From NCBI RefSeq assembly GCF_002742625.1, contig NZ_PEBF01000001.1, positions 3,844,001 to 3,908,000 on the forward strand: 64,000 bases of DNA, written 5' to 3'. Below, piece by piece: positions 10,794-19,147 of the stretch. The notes beneath the pieces are model-generated. The model was not told the origin of the DNA. It made no database searches and worked only from the letters and a program-made list of their open reading frames with translations. Positions within the stretch are counted from its first letter, which is position 1; each line of letters starts with the position of its first letter. The translations under genes and the position numbers were made by a program. Origin of the DNA: Caulobacter sp. FWC2 (GTDB lineage Bacteria > Pseudomonadota > Alphaproteobacteria > Caulobacterales > Caulobacteraceae).

Positions 10794-11114
10794 ATGAAGG
10801 CCATGGAAGACGCGCCGCCCATCGTTCTCGACGCCCCTCTTGTTCTTGACGAGAGGCAAGTGAACCTGATCGCCAAGGCCCTGGCCGAGCCCCGCCGTCG
10901 CCAGATCCTGAAAGAGATCGGCGCCAACAGCGAGCCGACGGCCTGCGGCGCGGTCGCCCAGCACGTGGCGGTCAGCGCCGCCACCTTCTCGCACCACATG
11001 AAGGAGCTCGAGAACGCCGGGCTGATCAAGATCTGCCGCCAGGGCAAGTTCGCCTTCCTGGTCCTGCAACGCGACGTCCTGAACGCCTACCTCGCCCAGC
11101 TCGCGGAGATCTGA
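10794..11114 (+). CDS. ArsR-type winged-helix transcriptional regulator
   Basis: A 106-residue winged-helix protein. The body from [18 protein letters not shown] through [20 protein letters not shown] (recognition helix) to the wing [17 protein letters not shown] is the ArsR/SmtB fold. The metal-binding motif ELCVCDL of classic ArsR proteins is absent: the equivalent region reads [11 protein letters not shown], with one Cys, so the signal is probably not a metal. A second ATG lies three codons in. No obvious target operon adjoins it, since the next gene (yqeY) is convergent. Confidence 0.82.
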   Translation: MKAMEDAPPIVLDAPLVLDERQVNLIAKALAEPRRRQILKEIGANSEPTACGAVAQHVAVSAATFSHHMKELENAGLIKICRQGKFAFLVLQRDVLNAYLAQLAEI

Positions 11115-11160
11115 AGACGGCGCGACACTCCCTGCGTTGGCTTGAACCGTTGTCCTCGAT

Positions 11161-11634
11161 CTAAGCCTTGGCCAAGGCGCTGGCCACCTTGCCGTCATAC
11201 TGGCCGCCGAAGCTGGTCTTCAGGTGGGCCATGATCATCCCGACGTTGGCGCCGGGGTTCTTGGCCCGGAAGTCGTCGATCGCCTCGCGCAACTCCGATT
11301 CCGTCATCTGCTTTGGGCCATACGAGGACAGGATCGCCAGTTCGGTTTCAGCCGCCTTGGTTCGCGCGTCCACCTTCGACGCATCGCCACCGGCTTCGAT
11401 CAGACGCGCGCGTTCGGTCGCGAGGTTATCCAGCGTCAGCTTCGTGTTCTTCAAGAACTTCGCGACGGTCGCGACAACCTTTTCGTCCGTGACTTCCGTC
11501 ACGCCGCGCTTGAATTCCTCGGTCGTGATCTGCGTCGCTTCGCCGATCAAGGTGGTGAGCACGTCGGCCTTGAGACGGTCGTTCAGCTTGCGCGCCGCGA
11601 GTTGGTCAGCCTTGAGTTCGTCGAGCAAAGCCAT
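11161..11634 (-). CDS. GatB/YqeY domain protein
   Basis: A 157-residue helical protein matching the stand-alone YqeY family: start MALLDELKADQLAARKLND, the central TKAAETELAILSSYGPKQM and the C-terminal NPGANVGMIMAHLKTSFGGQ. The fold is shared with the tail domain of GatB and binds tRNA in that context. The role of the stand-alone form is not settled. AAAGGA sits seven bases upstream of the ATG. It converges on the ArsR gene and is separated from the next gene by a roughly 210-base gap in which I see nothing beyond a short CCCG-TTTA-CGGG inverted repeat. Confidence 0.85.
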   Translation of the reverse strand: MALLDELKADQLAARKLNDRLKADVLTTLIGEATQITTEEFKRGVTEVTDEKVVATVAKFLKNTKLTLDNLATERARLIEAGGDASKVDARTKAAETELAILSSYGPKQMTESELREAIDDFRAKNPGANVGMIMAHLKTSFGGQYDGKVASALAKA

Positions 11635-11848
11635 GTCGTCGTCCTTTCAGTTCACTCAATTAGATAGTGTCGTAGCGGCCTTCGCGACGGGCACGCGATT
11701 TTGACAGCTCTAACCCGTTTACGGGACACTTCTAGCCTGTGCCGACAGCCCTTCAGAAAATCTCGCGAACCTCGCTCATTGAAACGCTTCGATATGTATC
11801 TAAATGTCGAAACATGCGCCGTTAGGGCGTAAACGAGTGAGAGAGATC

Positions 11849-12592
11849 ATGAGCAAGCTTGCTGGCAAGACCGCCGTCGTCACGGGCGCCTCGAAGGGCA
11901 TCGGCGCGGCTATCGCCAAGGCCCTGGCCGCCGAAGGCGCGGCCGTCGCCGTCAACTACGCCTCCAGCCGTGAAGGCGCCGACAAGGTCGTGGCCGAGAT
12001 CACCGCCGCCGGCGGCAAGGCCATCGCGGTTCACGGCGACGTGGCTAACAGCGTCGCGCGTCTGTTCGACGAGACCCACAAGGCGTTCGGCGGCGTCGAT
12101 ATCCTGGTGAACAACGCCGGGGTCTATGAATTCGCCGCGCTGGAAGACGTCACCGAGGCGCACTTCCACCGCCAGTTCAACATCAACGTCCTGGGCCTGC
12201 TGCTGGCCACCCAGGAGGCGGCCAAGCGCTTTGGCGCCGATGGCGGCAGCGTGATCAACATCAGCTCGGCGGCGACCACGGTCGATATCCCCACCGCGGC
12301 GGTCTACACGGCGACCAAGGCCTCGGTGGACTCGATCACCCGCGTGCTGGCCAAGGAGCTGGGTCCGCGCAAGATCCGCGTCAACGCCATCTCGCCCGGC
12401 GCGGTCGAGACCGAAGGCACCCATACCGTGGGCATCATCGGCAGCGATCTGGAGACCCAGATGGTCGCCCAGACCCCGCTGGGCCGCCTGGGCCAGCCGT
12501 CGGACATCGCCCCGGTGGCGACCTTCCTGGCCTCGCCGGAAAGCTTCTGGATCACCGGCGAGATCATCGCCGTGGCCGGCGGCAACCGCTAA
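11849..12592 (+). CDS. Short-chain dehydrogenase/reductase (3-oxoacyl-ACP reductase-like)
   Basis: A 247-residue classical SDR. It has the nucleotide-binding TGASKGIG (residues 12-19), NNAG (88-91), catalytic Ser139/140 in INISSA, and YTATK (Tyr153, Lys157), with ISPGAVETEG after. The substrate cannot be read; FabG-like ketoacyl, glucose or quinate-type dehydrogenases share this pattern. The frame is open from 11804, but ATG 11849 has a GAGAGA ribosome site and gives the normal SDR N-terminus. It stands alone between a divergent gene and the convergent gene at 12606. Confidence 0.88.
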   Translation: MSKLAGKTAVVTGASKGIGAAIAKALAAEGAAVAVNYASSREGADKVVAEITAAGGKAIAVHGDVANSVARLFDETHKAFGGVDILVNNAGVYEFAALEDVTEAHFHRQFNINVLGLLLATQEAAKRFGADGGSVINISSAATTVDIPTAAVYTATKASVDSITRVLAKELGPRKIRVNAISPGAVETEGTHTVGIIGSDLETQMVAQTPLGRLGQPSDIAPVATFLASPESFWITGEIIAVAGGNR

Positions 12593-12605
12593 CCCCCGAG
12601 GGCTT

Positions 12606-13337
12606 TCACGCCATCCGATAGTGCCGCGCCAGGCGCTGCAGGGCGAGTTTCAGGACCGTCTTGCCCGCCCGGCGCGGCAGCTTCAGCGACCGCTCGGCCG
12701 TCTCCAGCGCCGAGCCCAGCAGACACACCCGCTCCAGGATCTCGCGCAGGCCGGGGCCGACCTCGGTCAGCGCCTTGGCGATCCGCTGGCGGGCCGCGAT
12801 GTCGCGTTCGGCCGGGGCCAGGCCCGGTCGCCCGCCATCGACACGCGGCGTCGCGTCCCAGCGCATGGTCATCCGGCCCTGGGCGCCCAGGCTCTCGAAC
12901 TCCTCACGAAGGCGCTCGCCGGCGGCCGCTTCGATCGGCGTCAGCCAGGGCTGTCCATTCCTGTCGCGACGACGCGCCAGCCAGGCGATCGGCGACTCGC
13001 CGAGATTGCGCCGCACCAGACCGCTGGGCGTAGCGACCTCTTCTTCGATCACGCCCGGCCGCCCCGCCGGCGGCGCAACGGGCTCCGGCCGCGCCGTCAT
13101 CGTCCAGCCGCCCTGAGCGCGGGGCGTCAAGGTCGCCTCGCGAGCCAGCGCCTGGAACGCCGCCTCGTCCAAGGTCAGCATCACGCTGCGTCGGCGACTG
13201 GCCCCCAGGCGTACGCCGTAGCCCAACGCCTGGGCCTCGACCACCGCGCCGGGCCGCGACAGCAGCCGCATGGCGCGTTCGGCCAGACGGCGGGCTTCCA
13301 GGTCGGTCTCGAAGATTTGGCTGGGGGTCGCGCTCAC
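12606..13337 (-). CDS. DUF6456 domain protein
   Basis: A 243-residue basic protein whose C-terminal half (SPIAWLARRRDRNGQPWLTP through LQRLARHYRM) matches the alphaproteobacterial DUF6456 family. The segment KTVLKLALQRLARHYRM has the look of a helix-turn-helix. The start is taken as the GTG at 13337, which overlaps the upstream stop as GTGA; the longer frame to 13445 reads through the upstream gene in another phase. It is co-transcribed with the DnaA-domain-like gene, which suggests a DNA-related role, but none is established. Confidence 0.72.
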   Translation of the reverse strand: MSATPSQIFETDLEARRLAERAMRLLSRPGAVVEAQALGYGVRLGASRRRSVMLTLDEAAFQALAREATLTPRAQGGWTMTARPEPVAPPAGRPGVIEEEVATPSGLVRRNLGESPIAWLARRRDRNGQPWLTPIEAAAGERLREEFESLGAQGRMTMRWDATPRVDGGRPGLAPAERDIAARQRIAKALTEVGPGLREILERVCLLGSALETAERSLKLPRRAGKTVLKLALQRLARHYRMA

Positions 13338-13705
13338 GCCGGGATCTCCTCGGCATGGGCCGGCGCCTGGCGCAGGCAGGCTTCCAGATCCGAGAGCCGG
13401 CGATCGAAGGTCGCGTCCTCGCGCATGTCCTCGATCTTGCGACACGCGTGACCGCAGGTGGTGCGGTCACGGCCGAACGCGAAGGCCACCCGGGACAACG
13501 GCCAGTGGAAGGTGATGTGGGTAAGGTAGATGGCCAGTTGCCGCGCGCGGACCGCGGCGTGGGTGGCGCGCCTGGGCGCGCTGATCTCGGCCGCCGGCAC
13601 GCCGGTGGCCAGGGAAACAAGATGGGTGACAAAACCGACCGTCAGGCGGTCGCGACGGGGATCGGGCGTGATCGCCCAGATATCCTCAAGGGCTTGAACC
13701 AGCAT
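13334..13705 (-). CDS. Stand-alone DnaA domain-IV-like DNA-binding protein
   Basis: A 123-residue protein lacking the AAA+ region of DnaA but resembling its C-terminal DNA-binding domain. It has ARQLAIYLTHITFHWPLSRV followed by AFGRDRTTCGHACRKIED, which parallels the DnaA signature (GGRDHTTVLHACRKI). One DNA-contact position differs, with Arg in place of the His of DHTT. Coupled by GTGA overlap to the DUF6456 gene. It could bind DnaA-box-like sites or be a specialised transcription factor; that is inference. Confidence 0.75.
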   Translation of the reverse strand: MLVQALEDIWAITPDPRRDRLTVGFVTHLVSLATGVPAAEISAPRRATHAAVRARQLAIYLTHITFHWPLSRVAFAFGRDRTTCGHACRKIEDMREDATFDRRLSDLEACLRQAPAHAEEIPA

Positions 13706-13841
13706 GGCGTCCTCTCCTCCCTGCCGCGAGCGCGGCGGGCGAGAACCACTATAGGTTTATTTTCCTGAGGTGAGGAAGATATTCCTATTACACTCAAGCG
13801 AACAAACGCTAAGCCTTTGAAAGAAAATAGATCTGCGTTCT

Positions 13842-14762
13842 CTAATCCCGCACCCAGACGGGCATTGAGTCCACGGGAATGATCGCGCCCTTGCAGCAGA
13901 CCACGGTCGCGGCGAGCGCGTGCGACCGCCTCACCGATTCGTCGATCGAAAGCCCTGCCAGCCGCGATGACAGGTAGGCGGCGTTGAAGCTGTCCCCCGC
14001 GCCCGTGGTGTCGACAGCCTTCACCCGGCCCGGCGGCGGCGTCGCCGTGCGGCCTTCCGGCTGGTGGACATTGACCGCGTGGCTCTCGTCGCGCGCCACC
14101 ACCTCCGCGCCGGCCGCGGCCCATTCGGCGGCCAGGTCCTCGGCCTCGCGGCCGTAGAGCGGGCGGCTGTCCTCGCTGCTCAGCGAGATGTAGCGGCAGG
14201 ACGGAACGACGCCGTCCAACCCCGCGCGAGCCGCTTCAGCACTGGGCCACAGGGCCGGGCGGTAGTTGAAGTCCAGGGCCACGGCGACGCCCAGCGAATG
14301 GACATAGGCCAGGATGTCCTTCAGACGCGCGCGGCCGATGTCGCCGACCACCGCCAGGGTGACGCCCGACAGGTAGACGAGGCCGCTGGCCTTGGCCGCC
14401 TCGATCAGCTGGTCGGCGGTGTGGGCCGAGAACAGGTCTCGGATCGGGGCCCGCTCGCGCCAGTAGTGGAACTTCCGCTCGCCGTGCTCGTCGAGAACGA
14501 TGGCGTAAAGGCCCGGCAGGCGGTTCTCGACCTGGCGGACCAGGCGGGTGTCGATGCCCTCGCGGCGCATGGCCGACAGCACGCCCTCGCTGAACGGATC
14601 GCCCTGCCCCAACGCCGTGCAATAGGCGACCTCATCGCCGAGCCGCGCCATGTAGATCGCGGTGTTGAACGTGTCGCCGGCGAAGCCCATCCGGTAGAGG
14701 CTGTCGGAACTCTCCGGCGAGAGCTCGACCATGCATTCGCCCAGTACGGTGATCCTGGCCAT
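13842..14762 (-). CDS. kdgK: 2-keto-3-deoxygluconate kinase (PfkB family)
   Basis: Phosphorylates KDG to KDPG, feeding the Entner-Doudoroff pathway. The 306 residues open MARITVLGECMVELSPES. They include the sugar-binding GFAGDTFNTAIYMARLG, the substrate-contact segment FHYWRERAPIRDLF, and the PfkB signature DTTGAGDSFNAAYL near the end with its catalytic Asp. The sequence is closer to KdgK than to ribokinase or fructokinase because of the YWR region, though other ketose kinases are possible. No other ED or pectin genes are adjacent. The 136-base gap before the DnaA-like gene is comparatively AT-rich and holds no recognised signal. Confidence 0.85.
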   Translation of the reverse strand: MARITVLGECMVELSPESSDSLYRMGFAGDTFNTAIYMARLGDEVAYCTALGQGDPFSEGVLSAMRREGIDTRLVRQVENRLPGLYAIVLDEHGERKFHYWRERAPIRDLFSAHTADQLIEAAKASGLVYLSGVTLAVVGDIGRARLKDILAYVHSLGVAVALDFNYRPALWPSAEAARAGLDGVVPSCRYISLSSEDSRPLYGREAEDLAAEWAAAGAEVVARDESHAVNVHQPEGRTATPPPGRVKAVDTTGAGDSFNAAYLSSRLAGLSIDESVRRSHALAATVVCCKGAIIPVDSMPVWVRD

Positions 14763-14775
14763 GGTCAGCTCCGCG

Positions 14776-15111
14776 TCAGTCAGCTCGGTACATAGGATAG
14801 ATTCGCAGTAGGGCTGGCCCCATCATTGGTTTCAGTCCTGGCAGGAATTCTCCTTCCCGATGTGTCTCAAACATCGAATGAACGAGTTCGACGATGTCGT
14901 CGTCACCTGTCGCCAGAGCATCGTCGATCCGCGCCAGGATTCGGGCCGGCGCGTCGACCGTCACTGTCTCATCCTGGCCCGCCAGTACGGCGCCCAAAGC
15001 CCAGAAAAAGGTGTAGGGCAATTCAGCGCCGTTCTCGTCCAAATAGCCGGCAAGGAACGAGAACTCGTCCACCAGCCGCCTCGCCAGCACCCAGCCGCCA
15101 CCCGTGATCAT
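14776..15111 (-). CDS. Hypothetical protein (111 aa)
   Basis: A soluble 111-residue acidic protein starting MITGGGWVLARRLVDEFSFL, with DENGAELPYTFFWALGAVLA and ending LRIYPMYRAD. The frame extends upstream, but that extension only mirrors the DUF885 gene. ATG 15111 begins two bases after the DUF885 stop, so the two are likely one transcript. I do not recognise the family. The sequence suggests a small alpha-helical protein without metal or nucleotide motifs. Confidence 0.6.
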   Translation of the reverse strand: MITGGGWVLARRLVDEFSFLAGYLDENGAELPYTFFWALGAVLAGQDETVTVDAPARILARIDDALATGDDDIVELVHSMFETHREGEFLPGLKPMMGPALLRIYPMYRAD

Positions 15112-15113
15112 GG

Positions 15114-16895
15114 CTATTTCTTCTTGGCCGGCTGAGCCTTGGACTGCTGGTCGATCCAGGCGTCGATCCGCGTCTCCAGCACCGCCAGCGGCAGCGAGCC
15201 GTGCAGCAGCACCGCGTCGTGGAAGCCGCGCTCGTCGAACCTGTCGCCCAGCTTGGCCTCGGCCCGCTTGCGCAGTTCCAAGAGCTTCAGCTCGCCTATC
15301 TTGTAGGCCAGGGCCTGGCCGGGCCAGGAGACGTAGCGTTTCAGTTCGACCTCGATATTGGTCGGCGACAGGGCCGTGTTGTCGGTGAAGCAGGCGCGGG
15401 CCTGTTCCAGGGTCCAGCCCTTCCAGTGCATGCCGGTGTCGGCCACCAGGCGGCAGGCGCGCCACATCTCGTAGGACAGGCGGCCGAACACCTCATAGGG
15501 GTCGCGATAGATCCCCATCTCCTCGCCCAGCCATTCCGAATAGAGGCCCCAGCCCTCGCCGAAGGCGTTGAAGTAGAGGTTGCGCCGGAACTCGGGAACG
15601 CCCGTCTGCTCGGCGGCCAGCGAGGTCTGGATGTGGTGGCCGGGGGCGCCCTCGTGCAGCACCAGGGCCGGCAGCTCGTACAGCGGTCGCTGGTCCAGCT
15701 CCGAGGTGTTGATCATCAGCCCGCCGGCCCGACCGAGCTTGGCGTCGCCGCCGAAATAACGGCCGGTGGTGTAGCCCCTCTCGATGCTCGCCGGCACCGG
15801 GCGCACGCCATAGGTAAGGCGCGGCAGGACGCCGAAGTGGGCCGGCAGTTGGTCGTCGGCGCGCTTGGCGATCTCTGAGGACTTTTCCAGCAGTTGCTGG
15901 CGGCTGGCGGCGTAGAAACGCGGGTCCTTGCGCAGCATGGCCAGGAAGGCCGGCAGGTCGCCCTGGAAGCCGGCGGCCTTCATGGTCTCCTGCATGCGGG
16001 TGCGGATGCGGGCCACCTCGGCCTGGCCGATGTCGTGGATCTGGTCCGGCGTCAGGGTGGTGGTCGTGTGCCGGCGCGCCAGGAAGGCGTAGTAGCGCTT
16101 GCCGTCCGGCAGATCCGAGGCCGCCAGACTCTTGGCCGCGTGCGGGACGTACTCGTCGTTCATGAACTTCAGGAACGCAGCGCGGGCCGGCGCGACCTTG
16201 TCGGTCATCGCCTTCTCGCCCTCGGCGACCAGGGCCGCGCGCGTGGCTTGGGGAATGCTGGCCGGAAGAGCGCGCAGCGGGGCCATCAGCGGATCGTCGG
16301 CCAGCGGCGTGGCGAGCGCGCGTTGGGCGCGCTCCTGCACCGCCTGGGCGGTCTGAATGGCCTGGACGAAGCCGGTCTTCACACCGCGACGGGCGTTGTC
16401 GATATTGGCCGCGCACCAGCCGGGCATGGCGTTGAGCAGGCCGATCCAGCGCCTGGCCTCGGCCTCGCTCTTCAGATTCATGCCGCTGGCGCGGTACAGC
16501 ATCATCACGTCGAACCCGCCGTCGCTGCTGAACGGCATCCGCGACTCGTCGTAGCCCGCCGCCTCGATGCGGTCCTTGACGGTCCACAGCAATAGGTCGC
16601 GGGTCAGCCTTTCCTCGTCGGATAGACCTTTCGTGTCCATCGACGACAGGGCGGCGGAGATCGCGTTCAGCTTGGTCAGGCGCGCGGCGTCGGCGGACGG
16701 CGAGACGTCGGGCAGACGCCAACGCGCCTCGTTGGCGCCGCCGGAATCCGGATCCTCGTCGGCATTGCCCAGCGCCTCGTAGCGGGCGACCAGGCTGCTC
16801 AGATTGTCGGAGGGCGCGGCCCACGCGGCCGAGACGGCCAGGGCTGCGAGACAGACGCCCGCCAGGGCGGCGCGCCAGGGTGCGATGCGAGTCAT
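15114..16895 (-). CDS. DUF885 family exported putative metallopeptidase
   Basis: A 593-residue protein with a signal peptide (MTRIAPWRAALAGVCLAALA, then VSAAWA). The C-terminal part has the hallmark HEGAPGHHIQ, followed by NAFGEGWGLYSEWLGEEMG, features of DUF885 proteins thought to be zinc-dependent carboxypeptidase-like enzymes. The C-terminus is Lys-rich. The frame stays open to 17051, but those extra codons read through the tRNA-Gly gene and are rejected. Predicted location is periplasmic. The substrate is unknown; a peptide or modified peptide is the usual guess. Confidence 0.85.
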   Translation of the reverse strand: MTRIAPWRAALAGVCLAALAVSAAWAAPSDNLSSLVARYEALGNADEDPDSGGANEARWRLPDVSPSADAARLTKLNAISAALSSMDTKGLSDEERLTRDLLLWTVKDRIEAAGYDESRMPFSSDGGFDVMMLYRASGMNLKSEAEARRWIGLLNAMPGWCAANIDNARRGVKTGFVQAIQTAQAVQERAQRALATPLADDPLMAPLRALPASIPQATRAALVAEGEKAMTDKVAPARAAFLKFMNDEYVPHAAKSLAASDLPDGKRYYAFLARRHTTTTLTPDQIHDIGQAEVARIRTRMQETMKAAGFQGDLPAFLAMLRKDPRFYAASRQQLLEKSSEIAKRADDQLPAHFGVLPRLTYGVRPVPASIERGYTTGRYFGGDAKLGRAGGLMINTSELDQRPLYELPALVLHEGAPGHHIQTSLAAEQTGVPEFRRNLYFNAFGEGWGLYSEWLGEEMGIYRDPYEVFGRLSYEMWRACRLVADTGMHWKGWTLEQARACFTDNTALSPTNIEVELKRYVSWPGQALAYKIGELKLLELRKRAEAKLGDRFDERGFHDAVLLHGSLPLAVLETRIDAWIDQQSKAQPAKKK

Positions 16896-17006
16896 GAGGC
16901 GCAGCTTAGGCGAACGCGGATCGCCCGGCGACACGCGAATCGCTGACCGCGATCCCCTGGCGGGGACCGGTAAGAGGTGTCTGAATTTTCGGAAGAGGAT
17001 CGAGAA

Positions 17007-17081
17007 TGGAGCGGGCGAAGAGATTCGAACTCTCGACCCCAACCTTGGCAAGGTTGTGCTCTACCACTGAGCTACGCCCGC
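17007..17081 (-). tRNA. tRNA-Gly (anticodon GCC), copy 1
   Basis: Reads on the minus strand from GCGGGCGTAGCTCAGTGGTA to CGCCCGC-T-CCA, 75 bases with an encoded CCA. The anticodon stem-loop CCTTGCCAAGG exposes GCC, and the T-loop GTTCGAATC is standard. Acceptor arms GCGGGCG/CGCCCGC pair perfectly. Confidence 0.97.
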
Positions 17082-17130
17082 CCATTCGCGAGATATATAG
17101 TCGCTCCATTCCTCCGAAATTCCGGAAGAA

Positions 17131-17205
17131 TGGAGCGGGCGAAGAGATTCGAACTCTCGACCCCAACCTTGGCAAGGTTGTGCTCTACCACTGAGCTACG
17201 CCCGC
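17131..17205 (-). tRNA. tRNA-Gly (anticodon GCC), copy 2
   Basis: Identical in sequence to copy 1 and separated from it by 49 bases, in the same orientation and also with encoded CCA. The short flanks downstream of each copy are similar (AATT..CGGAAGA), consistent with a tandem duplication. Confidence 0.97.
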
Positions 17206-17354
17206 ATCGGCGAGGCTCAAAAGAGCGCCCCGCGACGAGGAGGCGGCTTATGGCAGAGGGCTTCGCGCTTGGCAAGCGCCCTTTGAGGGGTTGCCGACAG
17301 CCTTTTTTCGGAGGCTTGATCCGAACTGCATTTCCGGGGGCGGAGTTCTAGCCG

Positions 17355-18215
17355 TTGCGTCTGTTTGTGTTCGGTCTGGGCTATGTCGGCGCGGCGTTTT
17401 CGCGCGCCTTGCGAGCCCGAGGGTGGGAGATCGCCGCCACGGCGCGGGACGCGGACCAGGCCGATCGGCTGCGCGCCCAGGGAATCACGCCCGCCCATCC
17501 GGACGATCGAGAGGCCATGGCCGCCGCGCTCCAGGGGGTGAACGCCGTGCTCGTCACCGCCCCGCCGGGCCCTGATGGCTGCCCAGCCCTCGAATCGCTG
17601 GTTCCCGCCCTGGCCCAGGCCCGGGCCTTCCCCGACTGGATCGGCTATCTGTCCACGACGGGCGTCTACGGCGACTACGATGGCCGCTGGGTGTTCGAGA
17701 CGGCGCCGCTGAAGGCCCAGTCGGTCGAGGGCGCCCGCCGCGTGGGGGCCGAGCGCGACTGGCGTGAGGTCGGGCGCGGCATGGGACTGACCGTTACCAC
17801 CTTCCGCCTGCCCGGGATCTACGGTCCTGGCCGCAGCGCTCTGGACCGCCTGCGGGCCGGCGAAGGCCGTCGCATCGTCAAGCCGGACCAGGTGTTCAGC
17901 CGCATTCACCTGGACGACATCGTCTCGGGCCTGCTGGCCTCACTGGACCGGCCTAAGGCGGGCGGGGTCTACAACCTGGTCGACGACGCGCCGGCTCCGC
18001 CGCAGGACGTCATGGAGCACGCCGCCCACCTGCTGGGCGTCCCGGTCCCGCCGGACCTCCCCTTCAACGAACTGGGCATGTCCCCCGCCACCCGCCGCTT
18101 CTACGCCGAGAACAAGCGCGTCTCGAACGCGCTAGCCAAGGCCGAGCTGGGCTGGCGGCCGGCCTATCCGACTTATCGCGAGGGGCTGGCGGCGATTTTG
18201 CGGGTGGGTGGTTAG
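17355..18215 (+). CDS. NAD-dependent epimerase/dehydratase family protein (YeeZ-like)
   Basis: A 286-residue extended-SDR protein. The N-terminus MRLFVFGLGYVGAAFSRALR carries a GxGYxG dinucleotide site. Further on are VTAPPGPDG, YLSTTGVYGDYDGRWVFE, the YGPGRSALDRLR loop and HLDDIVSGLLASL. The usual YxxxK catalytic pair is not clear (GARRVGAERDW occupies the position), as in YeeZ-type members whose activity is uncertain. The start is TTG at 17355. It lies just downstream of the divergent tRNA pair and converges on the hydrolase at 18220. Confidence 0.78.
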   Translation: MRLFVFGLGYVGAAFSRALRARGWEIAATARDADQADRLRAQGITPAHPDDREAMAAALQGVNAVLVTAPPGPDGCPALESLVPALAQARAFPDWIGYLSTTGVYGDYDGRWVFETAPLKAQSVEGARRVGAERDWREVGRGMGLTVTTFRLPGIYGPGRSALDRLRAGEGRRIVKPDQVFSRIHLDDIVSGLLASLDRPKAGGVYNLVDDAPAPPQDVMEHAAHLLGVPVPPDLPFNELGMSPATRRFYAENKRVSNALAKAELGWRPAYPTYREGLAAILRVGG

Positions 18216-18219
18216 AGGC

Positions 18220-19092
18220 TCACTCGTCGTCGATCGCGGGCGTGATCGGGGTGATCCCCACGGCCTCCAGGCCCGCCGCGTTGCGGAGCCGCGCCGCCCG
18301 CGCCAGGCGGCGGGAGACGAGGTCGCCTTCCTCCGGTTCGGCCAGGCCGTTGGCCTCGGCGACGGCGGCGACCAAGCGTTGCAGGTCCTGGGGACGCGAG
18401 AGACGGTGGTCGCCGTCCTTGATCAAGGTGAAGACGACATCCTGGCTGTTGAGGGCGTTGGCCAGTTCAAGCGCGTGGGTCCACGGCACGTCCGGGTCGT
18501 CGCCGCCTTGCAGCACCCGCACCGGAACGTCGATCGGCACGGGTCCCGGCAGGATCGACCACCGCGCGCCGTCTTCCAGCAGTTCGCGGGTGATCGCATA
18601 GCCGCCGTCGTCGTACTCGGACGGCCGGGTCCAGAAGCCGTCGCGGGCGATGGCCGCCTTGGCCTCGGCCGACAGTTCCGGCTCCATCAGCTTCTCGGTG
18701 AAGTCCGGCGCGGGGGCGATCAGCACCATGGCCTTGACCCGGTCGGGCCGGGCGATGGCGGCCAGGCACGCCAGCCAGCCGCCCATCGATGAGCCAACCA
18801 GCACCAGCGGCCCGTCGGTCAGGTCGTCGATCACCGCCAGGGCGTCCTCGCGCCAGCGGCTGATCGTGCCGTCCTTGAAGGCGCCATCGGACGCGCCGTG
18901 GCCGAAGTAGTCGAAGCGGACATAGTTGCCGCCGGTCGCCTTGGCCTGCTCGGCCAGGACCTCGGCCTTGGTTCCGGTCATGTCGCTATGGAAGCCGCCC
19001 AGCCATACGACCGTGGGGCCTTCGCCCTCGACACGGCGGAAAGCGATCTTCGAGCCGTCTGCGCGCGACAGCGCGCCGGGGGATTCGGTCAT
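18220..19092 (-). CDS. Alpha/beta hydrolase (ABHD10-like serine hydrolase)
   Basis: A 290-residue soluble hydrolase. The oxyanion region is VVWLGGFHSDM, the nucleophile elbow GSSMGG, the acid QGGDDPDVPW and the His GDHRLS. The FHSDMTG.KA and FDYFGHGAS segments recall the ABHD10 thioesterase branch. About 35 extra C-terminal residues rich in Arg/Ala extend beyond the usual domain end. Likely an esterase or thioesterase; the substrate is unknown. It is divergent from the glycosyltransferase at 19148. Confidence 0.83.
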   Translation of the reverse strand: MTESPGALSRADGSKIAFRRVEGEGPTVVWLGGFHSDMTGTKAEVLAEQAKATGGNYVRFDYFGHGASDGAFKDGTISRWREDALAVIDDLTDGPLVLVGSSMGGWLACLAAIARPDRVKAMVLIAPAPDFTEKLMEPELSAEAKAAIARDGFWTRPSEYDDGGYAITRELLEDGARWSILPGPVPIDVPVRVLQGGDDPDVPWTHALELANALNSQDVVFTLIKDGDHRLSRPQDLQRLVAAVAEANGLAEPEEGDLVSRRLARAARLRNAAGLEAVGITPITPAIDDE

Positions 19093-19147
19093 GGCGTCGC
19101 CTTGATCCTTTCGCTAACTAAAACGCGTTCGTTTCGCCGAGAGTCGC

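Noticed and set aside
16896..17051. N-terminal extension of the DUF885 protein (MPRLGSRVRISSPAPF..)
   Set aside because: These codons translate through the tRNA-Gly gene; a clear signal peptide starts at 16895.
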